From Chrysoporthe austroafricana (taxonomy: Eukaryota > Ascomycota > Sordariomycetes > Diaporthales > Cryphonectriaceae), in contig JYIP02000004.1 of assembly GCA_001051155.2 (NCBI GenBank), positions 4,520,383 through 4,584,382 on the forward strand: 64,000 bases of DNA, in the 5' to 3' direction. Under the pieces are notes generated by a model. That model was given only the letters and a program-made list of their open reading frames with translations. It had not been told where the DNA came from and did no database searches. Numbering within the stretch: position 1 is the first letter of the stretch; every line of letters starts with the position of its first letter. Made by a program: the position numbers and the translations under genes. Shown here in pieces: positions 9,087 through 18,987 of the stretch.

Positions 9087-11216
9087 CTACTTGCACAGGA
9101 TATCTAAGCATGTCATAATCATCTCGCCTACCCGTCGCCGGCCCCTGCGTTGAAACACCCCTCTTGCCCAAGATATAGCTGCGTCGGTGTCGCCATCTTT
9201 CACGCCCACGACCTGCATTGCGTTTGGCACCTGCTTGCGCAGAAGCTGCCACGCAATGAGAAACGCCTTGTACGCGTACAGGGCCGTCCACGGCGGCTCG
9301 GCATCGGGCGACAGTGTCGTGTCCAGGTAGCTTAGGAACCAATCCACGTGAGGCTGGGTGGCCTCCGCCGTCTTGGTCCCGAACGAGATCTCGCCCGCGG
9401 CCCCGAGCTTGGTCGACTCCCGCAGCACAGCGTCCACACTCCCCTCGATGATGCCGCAGGTGTGCGAGGGCGACCAGATCTGCAGCTCGATCATCGCAAT
9501 CTCCCAGGTCGCCTCCTGTAGCGCTGCCAGCGGCGAGTCGGCGGCCTCGCCCTGGGGGCGGATGTACGGGGCCAGCGCCACGAGGGACGACCTCAGCGGC
9601 TCGAGCCTCTCTAGGCTGAGCCTCCCTGTCATCGCAGACCAGCCGGAGACTTCGCGGGCACTGGAGAGTAGGAACTGTGCGATGTTCATGGCCCCGTAGG
9701 GGTCGAATGGCGGTAGTGGTTCCGCGTCTGGTTCGGGCGAGAGGAAATAACGGACGGCATCTGTATACTGCACCGAGGGCGAAGAACATCTCGTCGTCAG
9801 CTGGGTGTATGCCCACCCCTCGGCTGAGGTAGCGGCCCAGCATTCTGGCGGGCAAGGCAGCTCGAGTTTGATCTCGAGATGCGAGAGCGATCGGGGTATG
9901 GACAGGAGCTGATACCAGAGCGAATCGATCTGGTGAGCAGCCAAGACGGTTCGCTTTTGTGACTCAGTCCGGATAAATTCCGCCCATAGGTCCCGGAGGT
10001 CCTTGGCCGACTCGGAACTCCGCCGCGTTGGTTGTGTCAGTCCGCTAGATCGCGTGAGGGAGATCATTCTAGGATGCATTTTCAGGCCATATGCCGAATT
10101 ATCTCCGCAGAGATACATCATGGCACAGACCTCGAGCAGAAGGTAGGCCTGGACCATCGCGATGCCGTCTCTCGCATCGTCGTCTTTCCCTTCTTCGCGG
10201 GCGAGGAGGACTCGGGCTTGATGGAAGCAGTGCAAAGACAGACTTTGACCAGAGCACGCCTCTTGGCCGCAATCTGGATCTTCGCCGTGCTGATAGCCGA
10301 GGCTTAGCATGCTCAGGACCAGATAACGAGAACTTTCGGCAGCGTTAAATGTTGGTCGGTGCAGAAAAGGGACGAAGTGTGAGACGTAGGTGAAGTAGAG
10401 ATGGAGGCCTCGCTCGACCTGCGACGCTGATGGACACCACTCCTCCTGGAGGAACTGCAGATCCCGGGGTGACAGACTTTCAGGCAGTGTCTGGTTGAGA
10501 TTCGCGTTGGCATCAGGCAACGTAGCCTCCCAGGCTGCCGCCACTGCGGGTAGATTGAAGTCTAGCTGGCTGAAATCCAGATCGGCCATCCCCGGAGAAA
10601 CACTCAGTTCCAGATCAGTCGAACCTGCTGTGAATGAGGGGAGGTGTGTTGATGCAGCTGCTGAGAACCGCTGGACATGGCCAGCGTCCAAACTCATGTC
10701 GCCATCATCGGCGTTGGTATGTTCGCCGGTGGTGCTTGTGGATGAATCTGGACTGTTAGGCGAGTAGTTGCGCCGGTAGCTATATTCTGGCCCGTCTGAG
10801 AGCCCCAAAGGCCAGCTAGGGCCGCCCATGCCCATATGCATCTCGCTGCCCCATCTTTCTGAAGATAGTGTGCCGCAGCTCTCCGCGGATGAGCCTAGGA
10901 TCGACTCGGCACCCTGAGACCTTTTCCTCCTGGACCATGCTGGGGTTGCAGCTGGGGCTGCGCTGGGGCGGGGCCTCTTCGCAACTCGTGCCTCGTCATG
11001 CTCGGGATGTTTCCTCCTCATGTGGCGGATGGACAGGTCTCTCCGGGAGAAGGTGGCAGAGCACAGCTCGCAAGAATAGGAGGCCTTGTCCGACGACTGC
11101 GTGTGGAGAGCAGCATGGCGTTTGAGGTTCTCGTGCCGGGTGAACCGGCTCTGACAGATAAGGCACTGGAAGGGCTGGGTGGACTGCTCGCCTGCGACGG
11201 CCACGGCGACAGACAT
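9087..11216 (-). CDS. C2H2 zinc-finger / fungal_trans transcription factor
   Basis: A single-exon frame of 709 codons starts at ATG 11216. The open frame extends upstream only through a TTG, so this ATG is preferred. Two C2H2 fingers lie at the N-terminus: Cys18/Cys21/His34/His38 and Cys49/Cys52/His65/His70, followed by a basic stretch (AKRPRP). A Ser-rich linker leads to a fungal_trans-type helical domain beginning near LHLYFTYVSHFVPFLHRPTF (about residue 270) and including GYQHGEDPDCG and MHPRMISLTRSSGL. This architecture, C2H2 pair plus fungal_trans, is typical of pathway-specific or stress regulators acting in the nucleus. It lies next to the dioxygenase gene, and its targets may include the shared GGGAGGAGCTCCTCCC sites downstream. 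That link is an inference. Confidence 0.85.
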   Translation of the reverse strand: MSVAVAVAGEQSTQPFQCLICQSRFTRHENLKRHAALHTQSSDKASYSCELCSATFSRRDLSIRHMRRKHPEHDEARVAKRPRPSAAPAATPAWSRRKRSQGAESILGSSAESCGTLSSERWGSEMHMGMGGPSWPLGLSDGPEYSYRRNYSPNSPDSSTSTTGEHTNADDGDMSLDAGHVQRFSAAASTHLPSFTAGSTDLELSVSPGMADLDFSQLDFNLPAVAAAWEATLPDANANLNQTLPESLSPRDLQFLQEEWCPSASQVERGLHLYFTYVSHFVPFLHRPTFNAAESSRYLVLSMLSLGYQHGEDPDCGQEACSGQSLSLHCFHQARVLLAREEGKDDDARDGIAMVQAYLLLEVCAMMYLCGDNSAYGLKMHPRMISLTRSSGLTQPTRRSSESAKDLRDLWAEFIRTESQKRTVLAAHQIDSLWYQLLSIPRSLSHLEIKLELPCPPECWAATSAEGWAYTQLTTRCSSPSVQYTDAVRYFLSPEPDAEPLPPFDPYGAMNIAQFLLSSAREVSGWSAMTGRLSLERLEPLRSSLVALAPYIRPQGEAADSPLAALQEATWEIAMIELQIWSPSHTCGIIEGSVDAVLRESTKLGAAGEISFGTKTAEATQPHVDWFLSYLDTTLSPDAEPPWTALYAYKAFLIAWQLLRKQVPNAMQVVGVKDGDTDAAISWARGVFQRRGRRRVGEMIMTCLDILCK

Positions 11217-11775
11217 GGCGGTAGCAACAGACAGACCCCTTTTCACAGGACAGGTGGTGAAGTTGTATGTGGAGGGCAATTAGGGGGATCCAGACGTTGC
11301 AGAGCAAGGCAGAAGCCGTTGTTGGAGGTCAAGAGCCCGCTGGGGAGAACCGGTCCCGGTCCCGTGTCTAGTCGAGTTAGCCTTATCTGCATGCGATGCC
11401 AACAAACCCCACATCCGATCTGCATGCCCACTAGTAATCCGGGGTACTAAGGAGGGTTTGTTGATCCAAGGCTACGCGAGTCGTAATCGGCTTGAGAGAG
11501 GGCAGGATTGGAGGACGGCGGACGCTTATCCGAGGTTTGTCAAGAAATGCCGGAAGTATATCCGAGCACTCAGCACTTCCTCTTCACCACTTGAGCACAG
11601 TTCGGACCTCCCTGGATCATCGCCATGTCATCACTCTGCGACTGCACGTCTGAGCTTGGAATACAAACGGCTCATTCTTCTATCTTGGTATCTGGCTAGA
11701 ACTACAAGTTGAGGTAGATATAGGTAAAAGTGTTCCGGCTCCATCGTGTATGAGAGCCTCAAGATGCGGAATGTC
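11217..11775. other. promoter of the C2H2 regulator and 3' flank of the dioxygenase
   Basis: No gene is seen. The palindrome shared by the two divergent promoters further right was not found here, which argues against simple autoregulation through that site. Confidence 0.5.
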
Positions 11776-13171
11776 TTAGACCGGCAGGACAACCTTGACA
11801 CCCATGTACTCTCGTTCGTTCATCAGCTTGCCGTCAATGATCTTCTGGTCGGCGCCGACGCGGTTGCGCTTGGTGTCTGTGGGATCCGTGGCCGTGGCGA
11901 TCTGGATCTCGCGCCATTCGCGGTTGGTGGGCACGAGTTTGCCATTGGACGTGAGCTCCTTGAATCCCTTGTAGACACCTTGCTCCTCAACGCAACCCTC
12001 GCGTTGGATGAGCGGGGAAGCTGCAGGTTTTCGTTAGCAAATTCATTGTGCTAGTACCCTTAATGCCGAGGCAAGAGTTGGCTTACCGGAAGCGGGCTCC
12101 ATGCGAAGGTCGCCAACGGAGCTGTTGAACAGGACTAGAGACAGACGCTCTGAGTTCAGCTGGTCTGCTGGTGGCGAGAACACACGGTGACGTGTGGCCT
12201 TGAAGTGGCCACCCGAGACGATTTCAAGCGTGTCGCCAATATTGATAACAAGCGCGCCGGGCTTGTAAGGCACGTAGTGCCACTGCTCGTCGTGACCCCA
12301 GATCTGGAGGCAAGAGATGGGCACAGAGAACAGCAACGTGGTCAGGCCAAAGTCTGTGTGCCCGTGCATCCTTAGACCCTTGGAAGCCTCCCGGGTTTGT
12401 TGGCCCACGGGTCGGAAGAGCGCATGGCGGAAGTAGCCCTCGCCGGTAGGGCTGCCATGGGATTGAACATTGTCCCACAGATAGTCGTCAGGGAGTTCCA
12501 GGACACGCGAGAAGAGGGTCAAGAGCCGTCGGTTGACGGATTTGGTAAGGTAGTTGCAAAACGCCTCGATCTCGTCCATGAAAGGGTGTAGGCACGTGGG
12601 GATACGGTTTATGTCTGCCCACTCGCGCGGGTACCAGTTAAACTGCTCGATGCCGTCGGGTGCTCCACGGAAACGCTGGAAAGGGGCAGTCAGCACGGAG
12701 TCGCCGACGACAAATGTAATCTGCCGCATCTTACCTTGAAACCATACGGGTGCTTGTATCCGGACCACCGACCGGTGTCGGGATCGAAAAGAAGACGCTC
12801 CTTGTCCTCCTCTGTGATATGGTCGTAAAGGTACTGAGCCAGGGCGAATTGACGGTGGAGCTGAGAGATAGCAGCGGCGTCAGCGAAGTTGATCTCGGCT
12901 GTCAATTGTTTTCTTTCGATCTCACCTGCTCAAGAGAGATACCATAGTTCTCAATGAAGAGGAAGCCATCTTCGCGAATAGCCCTCTTGACCTGCTGAAC
13001 GAGGTTGTCTACAACAGCCTTGTCTTCGGAATCAAGCAGCGATAAATCGATTGACGTCAGCTCGGCAAAGTTGTGTTTCTCCTGGGTCACTGGCGGGATC
13101 CTCCAGGCCGGCACAGAGGGCTTGCCTGGGAGGTCAGCTGCAGGCGGGTTGAATGGAGCGGTAGGGGCCAT
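11776..13171 (-). CDS. 2-oxoglutarate/Fe(II)-dependent dioxygenase (isopenicillin-N-synthase-like)
   Basis: Four exons (13171-12926, 12860-12735, 12675-12087, 12020-11776) with introns of 65, 59 and 66 nt give a 401-residue protein. The N-terminal DIOX_N-like part includes AIREDGFLFIENYGISLEQ. The iron ligands are in HGHTDFGLTTLL (His230, Asp232) and TRHRVFSPP (His287), and the 2-oxoglutarate-binding pair is Arg301 and Ser303 in RLSLVLF. All catalytic residues are present, so it should be active. The family hydroxylates, desaturates or cyclises small molecules in the cytosol; the substrate cannot be read from sequence. The ATG at 13171 was chosen because MAPTAPFNPP begins the conserved-looking N-terminus. 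It is divergent from the RidA gene across an 829-bp shared promoter containing a palindromic element. Thymine-7-hydroxylase-like or secondary-metabolic roles are alternatives. Confidence 0.9.
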
Positions 13172-14000
13172 GATGATGTGTTCGAGTGCTATAAGCCAAA
13201 GAAGCTTAGGAGATTGGAGCTTTGTTGGATTGCGCAGTTGATGGTCTTTGGAATAATCGAAGCTCAACGAGTGCCATATATGCTTTTGAGGAGTTCATAA
13301 GCAGAAGCGCACCATACAGGATGATCTGGAGGAGCAACTTTGAAAAAGCGCTGTCTTCCGATGGACAAGACTGGACTGTCACCATGGAGGTCCGCCAACA
13401 CCCTCCTCCTCCGTGAGAATCGTACCATCGGTATCTTCATTTCGATGGCCGAGACATTAGATCTGCTGATCTTGGACTCCTCGCACCCATTCTATCGGTC
13501 AGTCGTGCTCCTCCCTCGCACCCTGCACCACCTCCCCCGACCAGGGCCTTCTTACTCTACCAGTCTCAGAACGCTCCACTTGTTCAGCCTGGCGTCTTGC
13601 TCCTCCGAGAGCTCCTCTATCATGTCTAATTCGGGCTGATAAGTGGTATCGCGCATCATGCGTGGCAACATTTAAAGCGTTCGTCCAAAAGTGGATCCCG
13701 CACAATGCTTAGGCCTATGCTCGTGGGGGGCGTGTGGGAGGAGCTCCTCCCGCTATTTAGCAAGGATTACCATATTTGGCACTTGGGCGGGTCATCTAGC
13801 TGATTGAGCTCCTCACGCTGGATACTTGCATAAAAAACGGTCTATTGCTCCATGACTATAATAAATGCGAGGAAAGGACACAGAACTTGTCCAAATCGGC
13901 ATTCATCAATCAGCTAGTTCATCGTCTTTTAACTAGGAACTTTGAGAAATCAAGATACGCCAACACCCCCCCACGGCACCACATCAAAATTATCAGCAAA
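13172..14000. promoter_or_regulatory. divergent promoter: dioxygenase (-) / RidA (+)
   Basis: The only candidate regulatory region for both genes. Besides the palindrome listed separately it has GGAGGAGC at 13328-13335 and a degenerate copy, GAGCTCCTCA, at 13806-13815. Confidence 0.6.
13736..13751. promoter_or_regulatory. perfect 16-bp palindrome, putative operator (copy 1)
   Basis: GGGAGGAGCTCCTCCC is its own reverse complement. With the following GC it is identical over 18 bases to a site at 16804-16821 in the other divergent promoter of the cluster. It sits about 250 bp upstream of the RidA ATG and 565 bp upstream of the dioxygenase ATG. Confidence 0.6.
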
Positions 14001-14488
14001 ATGTCTCGCGAGCTTATCTCCAGCGAGAAGTTCCCTCCCAAGCCACACAACTGTAAGTAGTTGCAACTAACCACTGGAATTTTAAGATTCCAACAATCAT
14101 TGGCTGACCCTCCTTCTAGGCCCTGCAGTCAAGGTTCCCGGACTGGTCTTCTGCGCCGGCCAGACAGCAACTGGAGAGATTAAGCAGGCCACGGTTGGTT
14201 CCACCAAACTCTTCTATATATATATAGGCAATACTGACGATCGCGTGCTTTCTACCATCAAAGAGGACTGTTTTGCAAAACCTCAAAGAAGTCCTAGAGC
14301 TTGCAGGATCGAGCTTAGACAAGGTGGTCAAGTACAATGTGTACTTGGCAGACATGAAGGACTTTGCGGCTATGAACGAAGTGTACATAGACTTCCTGCC
14401 TAAGCCCATGCCATCGCGGTCGTGTCTCCAGGCCGTTCCCCCTGGAGATGGCACTGTGATCGAGATCGAGTGCATTGCGCAGGCGTAA
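14001..14488 (+). CDS. RidA (YjgF/YER057c/UK114) family protein
   Basis: Three exons (14001-14052, 14120-14193, 14264-14488), introns of 67 and 70 nt, give 116 residues. Family landmarks are VPGLVFCAGQ near residue 23, LQNLKEVLELAGSSLDKVVK, YLADMKDFAAMNEVY, and SRSCLQAVPPGDG, where Arg94 is the conserved catalytic arginine that contacts carboxylate ligands. The C-terminal VIEIECIAQA is typical. RidA enzymes hydrolyse reactive enamine/imine intermediates released by PLP enzymes; some act as specific deaminases within catabolic operons. The protein is slightly shorter than the usual 125-130 residues, with a compact segment after CAGQTATG. The second donor (GTTGGT) is non-consensus, so that boundary is less sure. 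It faces the dioxygenase gene across a shared promoter, suggesting co-regulation. Confidence 0.85.
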
Positions 14489-15567
14489 AGGTTGGGCAGT
14501 CGCGCAATGATTAGTGAAGTCAATTTTTGAAAAATTTCGAAGACCGATGCGTTGGCTCCTCTGAGAATTGTATACGGCAGTAATTTGTTTTGAGGGAGAT
14601 AAAAAGAAATTAGTTCTTTGCTCTAAACCCAATGTGTATATTTATTGGTTTCCGTTTGGTTGCTCACTACGGTGTAATGGAATAAGGTGGGATTGTAGCC
14701 TAATTCGCCTCACGCCTATGTGTTAATAACGTTAGTACGTCAACTAAAGCAAGCGGTCCCCGGTTTACTCCATCGAAGCAGTTGTCGAGATAGCATGAAC
14801 ATCGTCTTCGACCTAAGATGTACTCATTACGATTGTCTCAGCCTTAGAACCATCCCTTAGTTTGACAGATAACAAGTCACCTGGAAACACATCGTAACTA
14901 ATCCTCTGCTAGGGTAATACATCAGCATAATAGCAAAGAGTCATGCTACTGCTTATCTTCATTGCGAAAGCTCGAGCCAGACCTGGTGGCCCACGGCCCA
15001 CGTTGTGATGTATTATCTAACGTAATGACTTCTGCTGTCCAACGAGATTAGTGCACACAACGCTTGTGCAAATGACTTTCGGGGCCCTGTCGACAATGTA
15101 CTTCCTTAAACGTACAATTAATTGACCACTAGATATCGTTATACATAGTTTCTACAACCTGAAGAGGAGGCTAGAGTATTGGTGAAAGCTTCAGAGCTAC
15201 TGAACAACAAGTAACACCCATCATACGAGCAAACAGCACACCCAACCATGCAGGCGGCATTCCGGCAAAGTAGTAAGAACTATTATTCCACAAAATTCAA
15301 TCGTCGGGAAACAAGTAACAACAAGACGCCGTCTCGGGAACGCTCTTCAGTCAAAGCCCTCAACGGATGAGGACGGTCTCAATTTCCCTAACGTTGGTAT
15401 ACTGAACAGACCTCTCTTGGGCATGCTTCTAAACGGGCTATAGCGCATTCCGTATTTGCAAGTACCAATGCATCCCCTTTCTGTCGGGCTAAGACATTCA
15501 GGGGGGAGGGGCTCCTCTCTCTCCCCCTGTCTCTATCTCTCTCTGTGTGTGTTGGAGGTAACCCCCT
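14489..15567. other. convergent 3' intergenic, no gene seen
   Basis: Lies between the convergent RidA and aldolase genes. AT-rich with stops in every frame. A CT-rich tract lies at 15510-15550, beside the aldolase stop. Confidence 0.5.
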
Positions 15568-16374
15568 TCACGACTTCGCAACGCCAAGTTCAGCTATGTA
15601 CCAGTTTTGTATCGCCTTCGTGTCGCCAGTTATTGCCACGGTATCGAACTTCTCCCGAACTTCCTTCGCCACTGTGCCGTTGTTCACCATACGTCCGACC
15701 CACTTCCCATGTTTCCGTCCTGCGGCCACGATCTTGTCCAGGGCCGCGACGAATTCCGGTTCGTCGCCCCTGGCGGGCGTGTAGCCGAGCAGAGACTGAG
15801 CCAGGTCGTTGGGACCAATGAAAACCATGTCCACCCCCGGCACGGCGCAGATAGCCTCGACGTTTTCCACACCGGCGCGCGTCTCAATCTGGATCATGGT
15901 CACCAGGGTCTGGTTGGCGACCTTCATGTACTCGGGCGTTGTGAGACCGTATCCGATGGCGGGGAATGCCGACCCCTGGCCGCGCACGCCCTGCGGTGGG
16001 AACTTGGAGGATGCCACGATCTGTGCGGCCTCCTCGGCGGTGTTGATCTGTGGCACCATGATACCATGGGCACCGGTGTCGAGCGCCCGCTTGATGATGT
16101 CGTGGGCGGGCCCGCGGATGCGGATAATTGGTGACACTCCAAGGGCCGAGATGGCGGCTACGGAGTTGTGCATCGCCTCGTCGCCAATGTGGCCATGCTC
16201 GCAGTCGATAATAACTCCGTCAAAGCCACACAGGGCGACAATCTGGGCTTGGCGTACCGAGGGAATGGCCATGAATGTCATTAGTGGATACTCCCCAGCC
16301 TTTAGGCCATTGAGTAGCCTCAGACGGGAGTTCTGGACGTCCGTCGTGTGGGCGGTAGGATATGTTGATGACAT
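15568..16374 (-). CDS. HpcH/HpaI-type class II 2-oxo-acid aldolase
   Basis: A single-exon gene of 268 residues starts at ATG 16374 (MSSTYPTAHT); the upstream part of the open frame begins at a CTT/TTG-rich leader and is not needed. The HpaI active site is complete: DCEHGH with His60, RIRG with Arg85, QIETRAG with metal ligand Glu164, and FIGPNDLA with metal ligand Asp190. These four positions are all offset by exactly 15 from the textbook Escherichia coli HpaI residues (45, 70, 149, 175), which is strong support. Such enzymes reversibly cleave 4-hydroxy-2-oxo acids to pyruvate (or glyoxylate-type products) and an aldehyde in the cytosol. The gene is convergent with RidA and divergent from the transporter, sharing a 777-bp promoter that carries the second palindrome. 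Confidence 0.92.
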   Translation of the reverse strand: MSSTYPTAHTTDVQNSRLRLLNGLKAGEYPLMTFMAIPSVRQAQIVALCGFDGVIIDCEHGHIGDEAMHNSVAAISALGVSPIIRIRGPAHDIIKRALDTGAHGIMVPQINTAEEAAQIVASSKFPPQGVRGQGSAFPAIGYGLTTPEYMKVANQTLVTMIQIETRAGVENVEAICAVPGVDMVFIGPNDLAQSLLGYTPARGDEPEFVAALDKIVAAGRKHGKWVGRMVNNGTVAKEVREKFDTVAITGDTKAIQNWYIAELGVAKS

Positions 16375-17151
16375 CTTGCCGTTTTCTTCTCCAGGGGTAT
16401 TAGCTACAAAGGGTAATTGAAGCAAGAGTCAATGTAGACAGGAGAAGAGTAGCTCGGGTTCGTCTAGATTCAGACACTAGTCTAGCATGCAGTGCAGCTT
16501 GCCAGTACTCTTATTTATCTACCTAGGTAGCCTTCTACAGATTCGGCTGGATGCGAGGATATACCAATGTGGGCATTCCTCTACGATTGTACCATTGTAT
16601 ATGACTAGCCTGGAGGAGCACCGTTTTGTCGACTCCGTAACATTCATCCTGCACCTCCAAAGAGTTGTGAGGGAGGAGCACCATCAAAGCACTAGATAGT
16701 GTGACGAATGGGAATGAGTCGGTGCTATCTTTCGGAGGATAGTAATATCGGTTGCTGGCTAGAGTCTTTGGCCCGCAGCCGGCTACTCCCCTGTTGGTGT
16801 ATGGGGAGGAGCTCCTCCCGCGGTCCACGCTCGAGCCTTTATCTATCAGGGCTCCTTATCTGGCTTCCGCGGCTGCCCATCTTTCAGCTCCACCGCAAGG
16901 CACGGGGTATCAAGCCTTACGCCGAACGAGATTGTCCAAAGACAAGGCTCGTAATGTAATATGAGTATCAGCTTGTACACCAGGCTGTCAGATGTCAAAA
17001 GTCCGGCTCGTCCCCATGTCTGTCTAGATGGATGACGACTTCAAGTGACAAAACGTTCACTGGTTGCACTCTCCAATTGGCTTGCCTTGTTTCACTCCAA
17101 CCTGCTCGAGGATAGACCACACTTCTTCTCGCTGGCATTAATTCCGCAACG
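16375..17151. promoter_or_regulatory. divergent promoter: aldolase (-) / MFS transporter (+)
   Basis: Contains the palindrome listed separately plus half-sites GGAGGAGCACC at 16612-16622 and GGGAGGAGCACC at 16671-16682. Three related elements within 210 bp suggest a cluster-wide regulator. Confidence 0.6.
16804..16819. promoter_or_regulatory. perfect 16-bp palindrome, putative operator (copy 2)
   Basis: GGGAGGAGCTCCTCCC, identical to 13736-13751 and likewise followed by GC. It lies about 333 bp upstream of the MFS ATG and 430 bp upstream of the aldolase ATG. Confidence 0.6.
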
Positions 17152-18987
17152 ATGGACATCGACAAGAAGGCCGTGCCTCATGATGTTGAGGATAGGACGT
17201 CTGTCTGTGAAGGCCAACTTGATGACCACAATGCAGCCGACAAGGCCAAGCCCGAATCGCTACGCAATCTGGGCAACGAGGAAATCGCAATCCGTTCCCG
17301 GAAACTCGTGCGCAAGATGGATCTCTTCAGTCAGTGCCACTTTCTTTTGTCCTGACTCACCAATGGCGCAATGCGTGTCGCACTGCAAGGCAGTCCGGCC
17401 CATTGTGGAGACTTCAGCCTTGTCAGATACGACACATCATGTCGAAATACCGTATTAATCGTAAAATCGTGTTCAAGTTCTCCCACCAATTGGCATACTG
17501 TATATTCTGAATTATATCGATCGCCAAAACCTCTCGGCCGCCAAGCTACAAGGAATTATGGAAGACCTCAACATGACAACTCAGCAATTTGCCACGGCCG
17601 TCTCGATCCTTTTCGTCGGTTATTTGCCTTTCCAGATTCCCAGCAACCTTCTCATCACGAGGATTGCGCGGCCGGGCATGTACATCTGTCTCGCCGTGGT
17701 TATTTGGGGAGCAATCTCGGCTGCTACGTCGACGGTCAAGACCTACGGGCAACTCCTTGCTGTGCGCGCCATTCTTGGAATCGTCGAGGCCGTCTTCTTC
17801 CCCGGAGCAGTGTACTACCTTTCGGCATGGTATACTAAGAAAGAACTTGGAAAACGTCTGGCCGGGCTTTATATTGCTCAACAAGTCGGCAATGCCTTTG
17901 GTGGCCTCTTTGCCGCAGCCATCCTCCAATTGGATGGAACTCACGGTATCTCTGGCTGGCAGTAAGTCTTCCGGACACATTTTACTTCTCTCCGAGCCAT
18001 CTTCAGGTTCTCTTCGTTCACAGGAATTCTGGAGCCTGAACCTCCATGCTACCGGTCTGCTCCTGAGGCAGCCCTATCCGAGGCATACACTTTCATTTCT
18101 AAAGCGGGAACAAGCTATTCTAACGGACAAACAGGTGGCTATTCATAATTGAGGGCAGCGCTACCGTGGGCATTGGTGCTGTCTGCGCCTGCATCATGCC
18201 AGAGTTCCCTCACAACAGTCGCATGCTCTCACAAGAGGAACGGGATCTCGCAGTATGGCGGATGGAGTCTGAGGCAGGAGCAGCAGAGGGAAGAGAGAAA
18301 GAGAGCATTTTGAGGGGCTTCCTGGATGCTCTGTCTGACCCGAAGATGCTGCTTCTCATCTTCTGCAACATGATGTCTCAGGGACAGGGCTCGATAGCCA
18401 ATTACTTTCCCACGCTCGTCGACTCTCTTGGCTACTCGAGTACCATCAGCCTCCTCCTCACTGCACCCCCATATATCCTTGCCGGCTTCATCTACTACTG
18501 GCTGACCTTCTATTCGGACCGCAAGAATACCGTGTACCCACTCATCATGGGGCTAATTTCGATCGCGGTGGCGATGTACATCATTCCAATGGCAACCGAG
18601 AACGTGGGCGCACGCTATTTCAGCATGATGGTCTTGCCTTTCGCTTCCGTCGGCCCACAGATCCTCATGTACAAGACGATCAATCTTCATCTGGCCCGGC
18701 CTGTTGCGAAGCGCGCCGCAGCCTCGGCTTTGGTCAACGCCATCGGTGGAACCTCAAACATCTGGGCGTCCTACTTGTACTATTCGGCGCCACGCTTCTA
18801 CGCGGCCTTCGGGACCCTTATGGGCTGCGCAGCGTTGTTCGCGCTCTCCATCAGCGTGTATCGCTGGATAGTCCTGCGTGATAACAAACGCCTGGATTCC
18901 GGTGACCCAGAGCAGATTGCGAAGGTCATCAAGAGAGGTGTCACGCAGGAGATGGTTGATCTCGGTTGGCGCTACGAAATGTACTGA
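17152..18987 (+). CDS. MFS transporter, allantoate permease / anion:cation symporter (Dal5-like) family
   Basis: Three exons (17152-17329, 17478-17961, 18135-18987) give 504 residues. Family features in order: a hydrophilic N-terminus ending RKLVRKMDLF; TM1 with ILYILNYIDRQNL; GIMEDLNMT; TM2 with SILFVGYLPFQIPSNL; VIWGAISA; RAILGIVEAVFFPGAVYYLSAWY; the G(W)QWLFIIEG motif re-formed across intron 2; MPEFPHNSRMLSQEERDLA in the central loop; and six further membrane segments. The family imports carboxylates, ureides, vitamins and small anions with protons at the plasma membrane. Introns of 148 and 173 nt are long for this locus; both splice junctions restore conserved motifs. Divergent from the aldolase; together with the dioxygenase and RidA genes it suggests uptake and breakdown of one compound. 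Confidence 0.88.
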
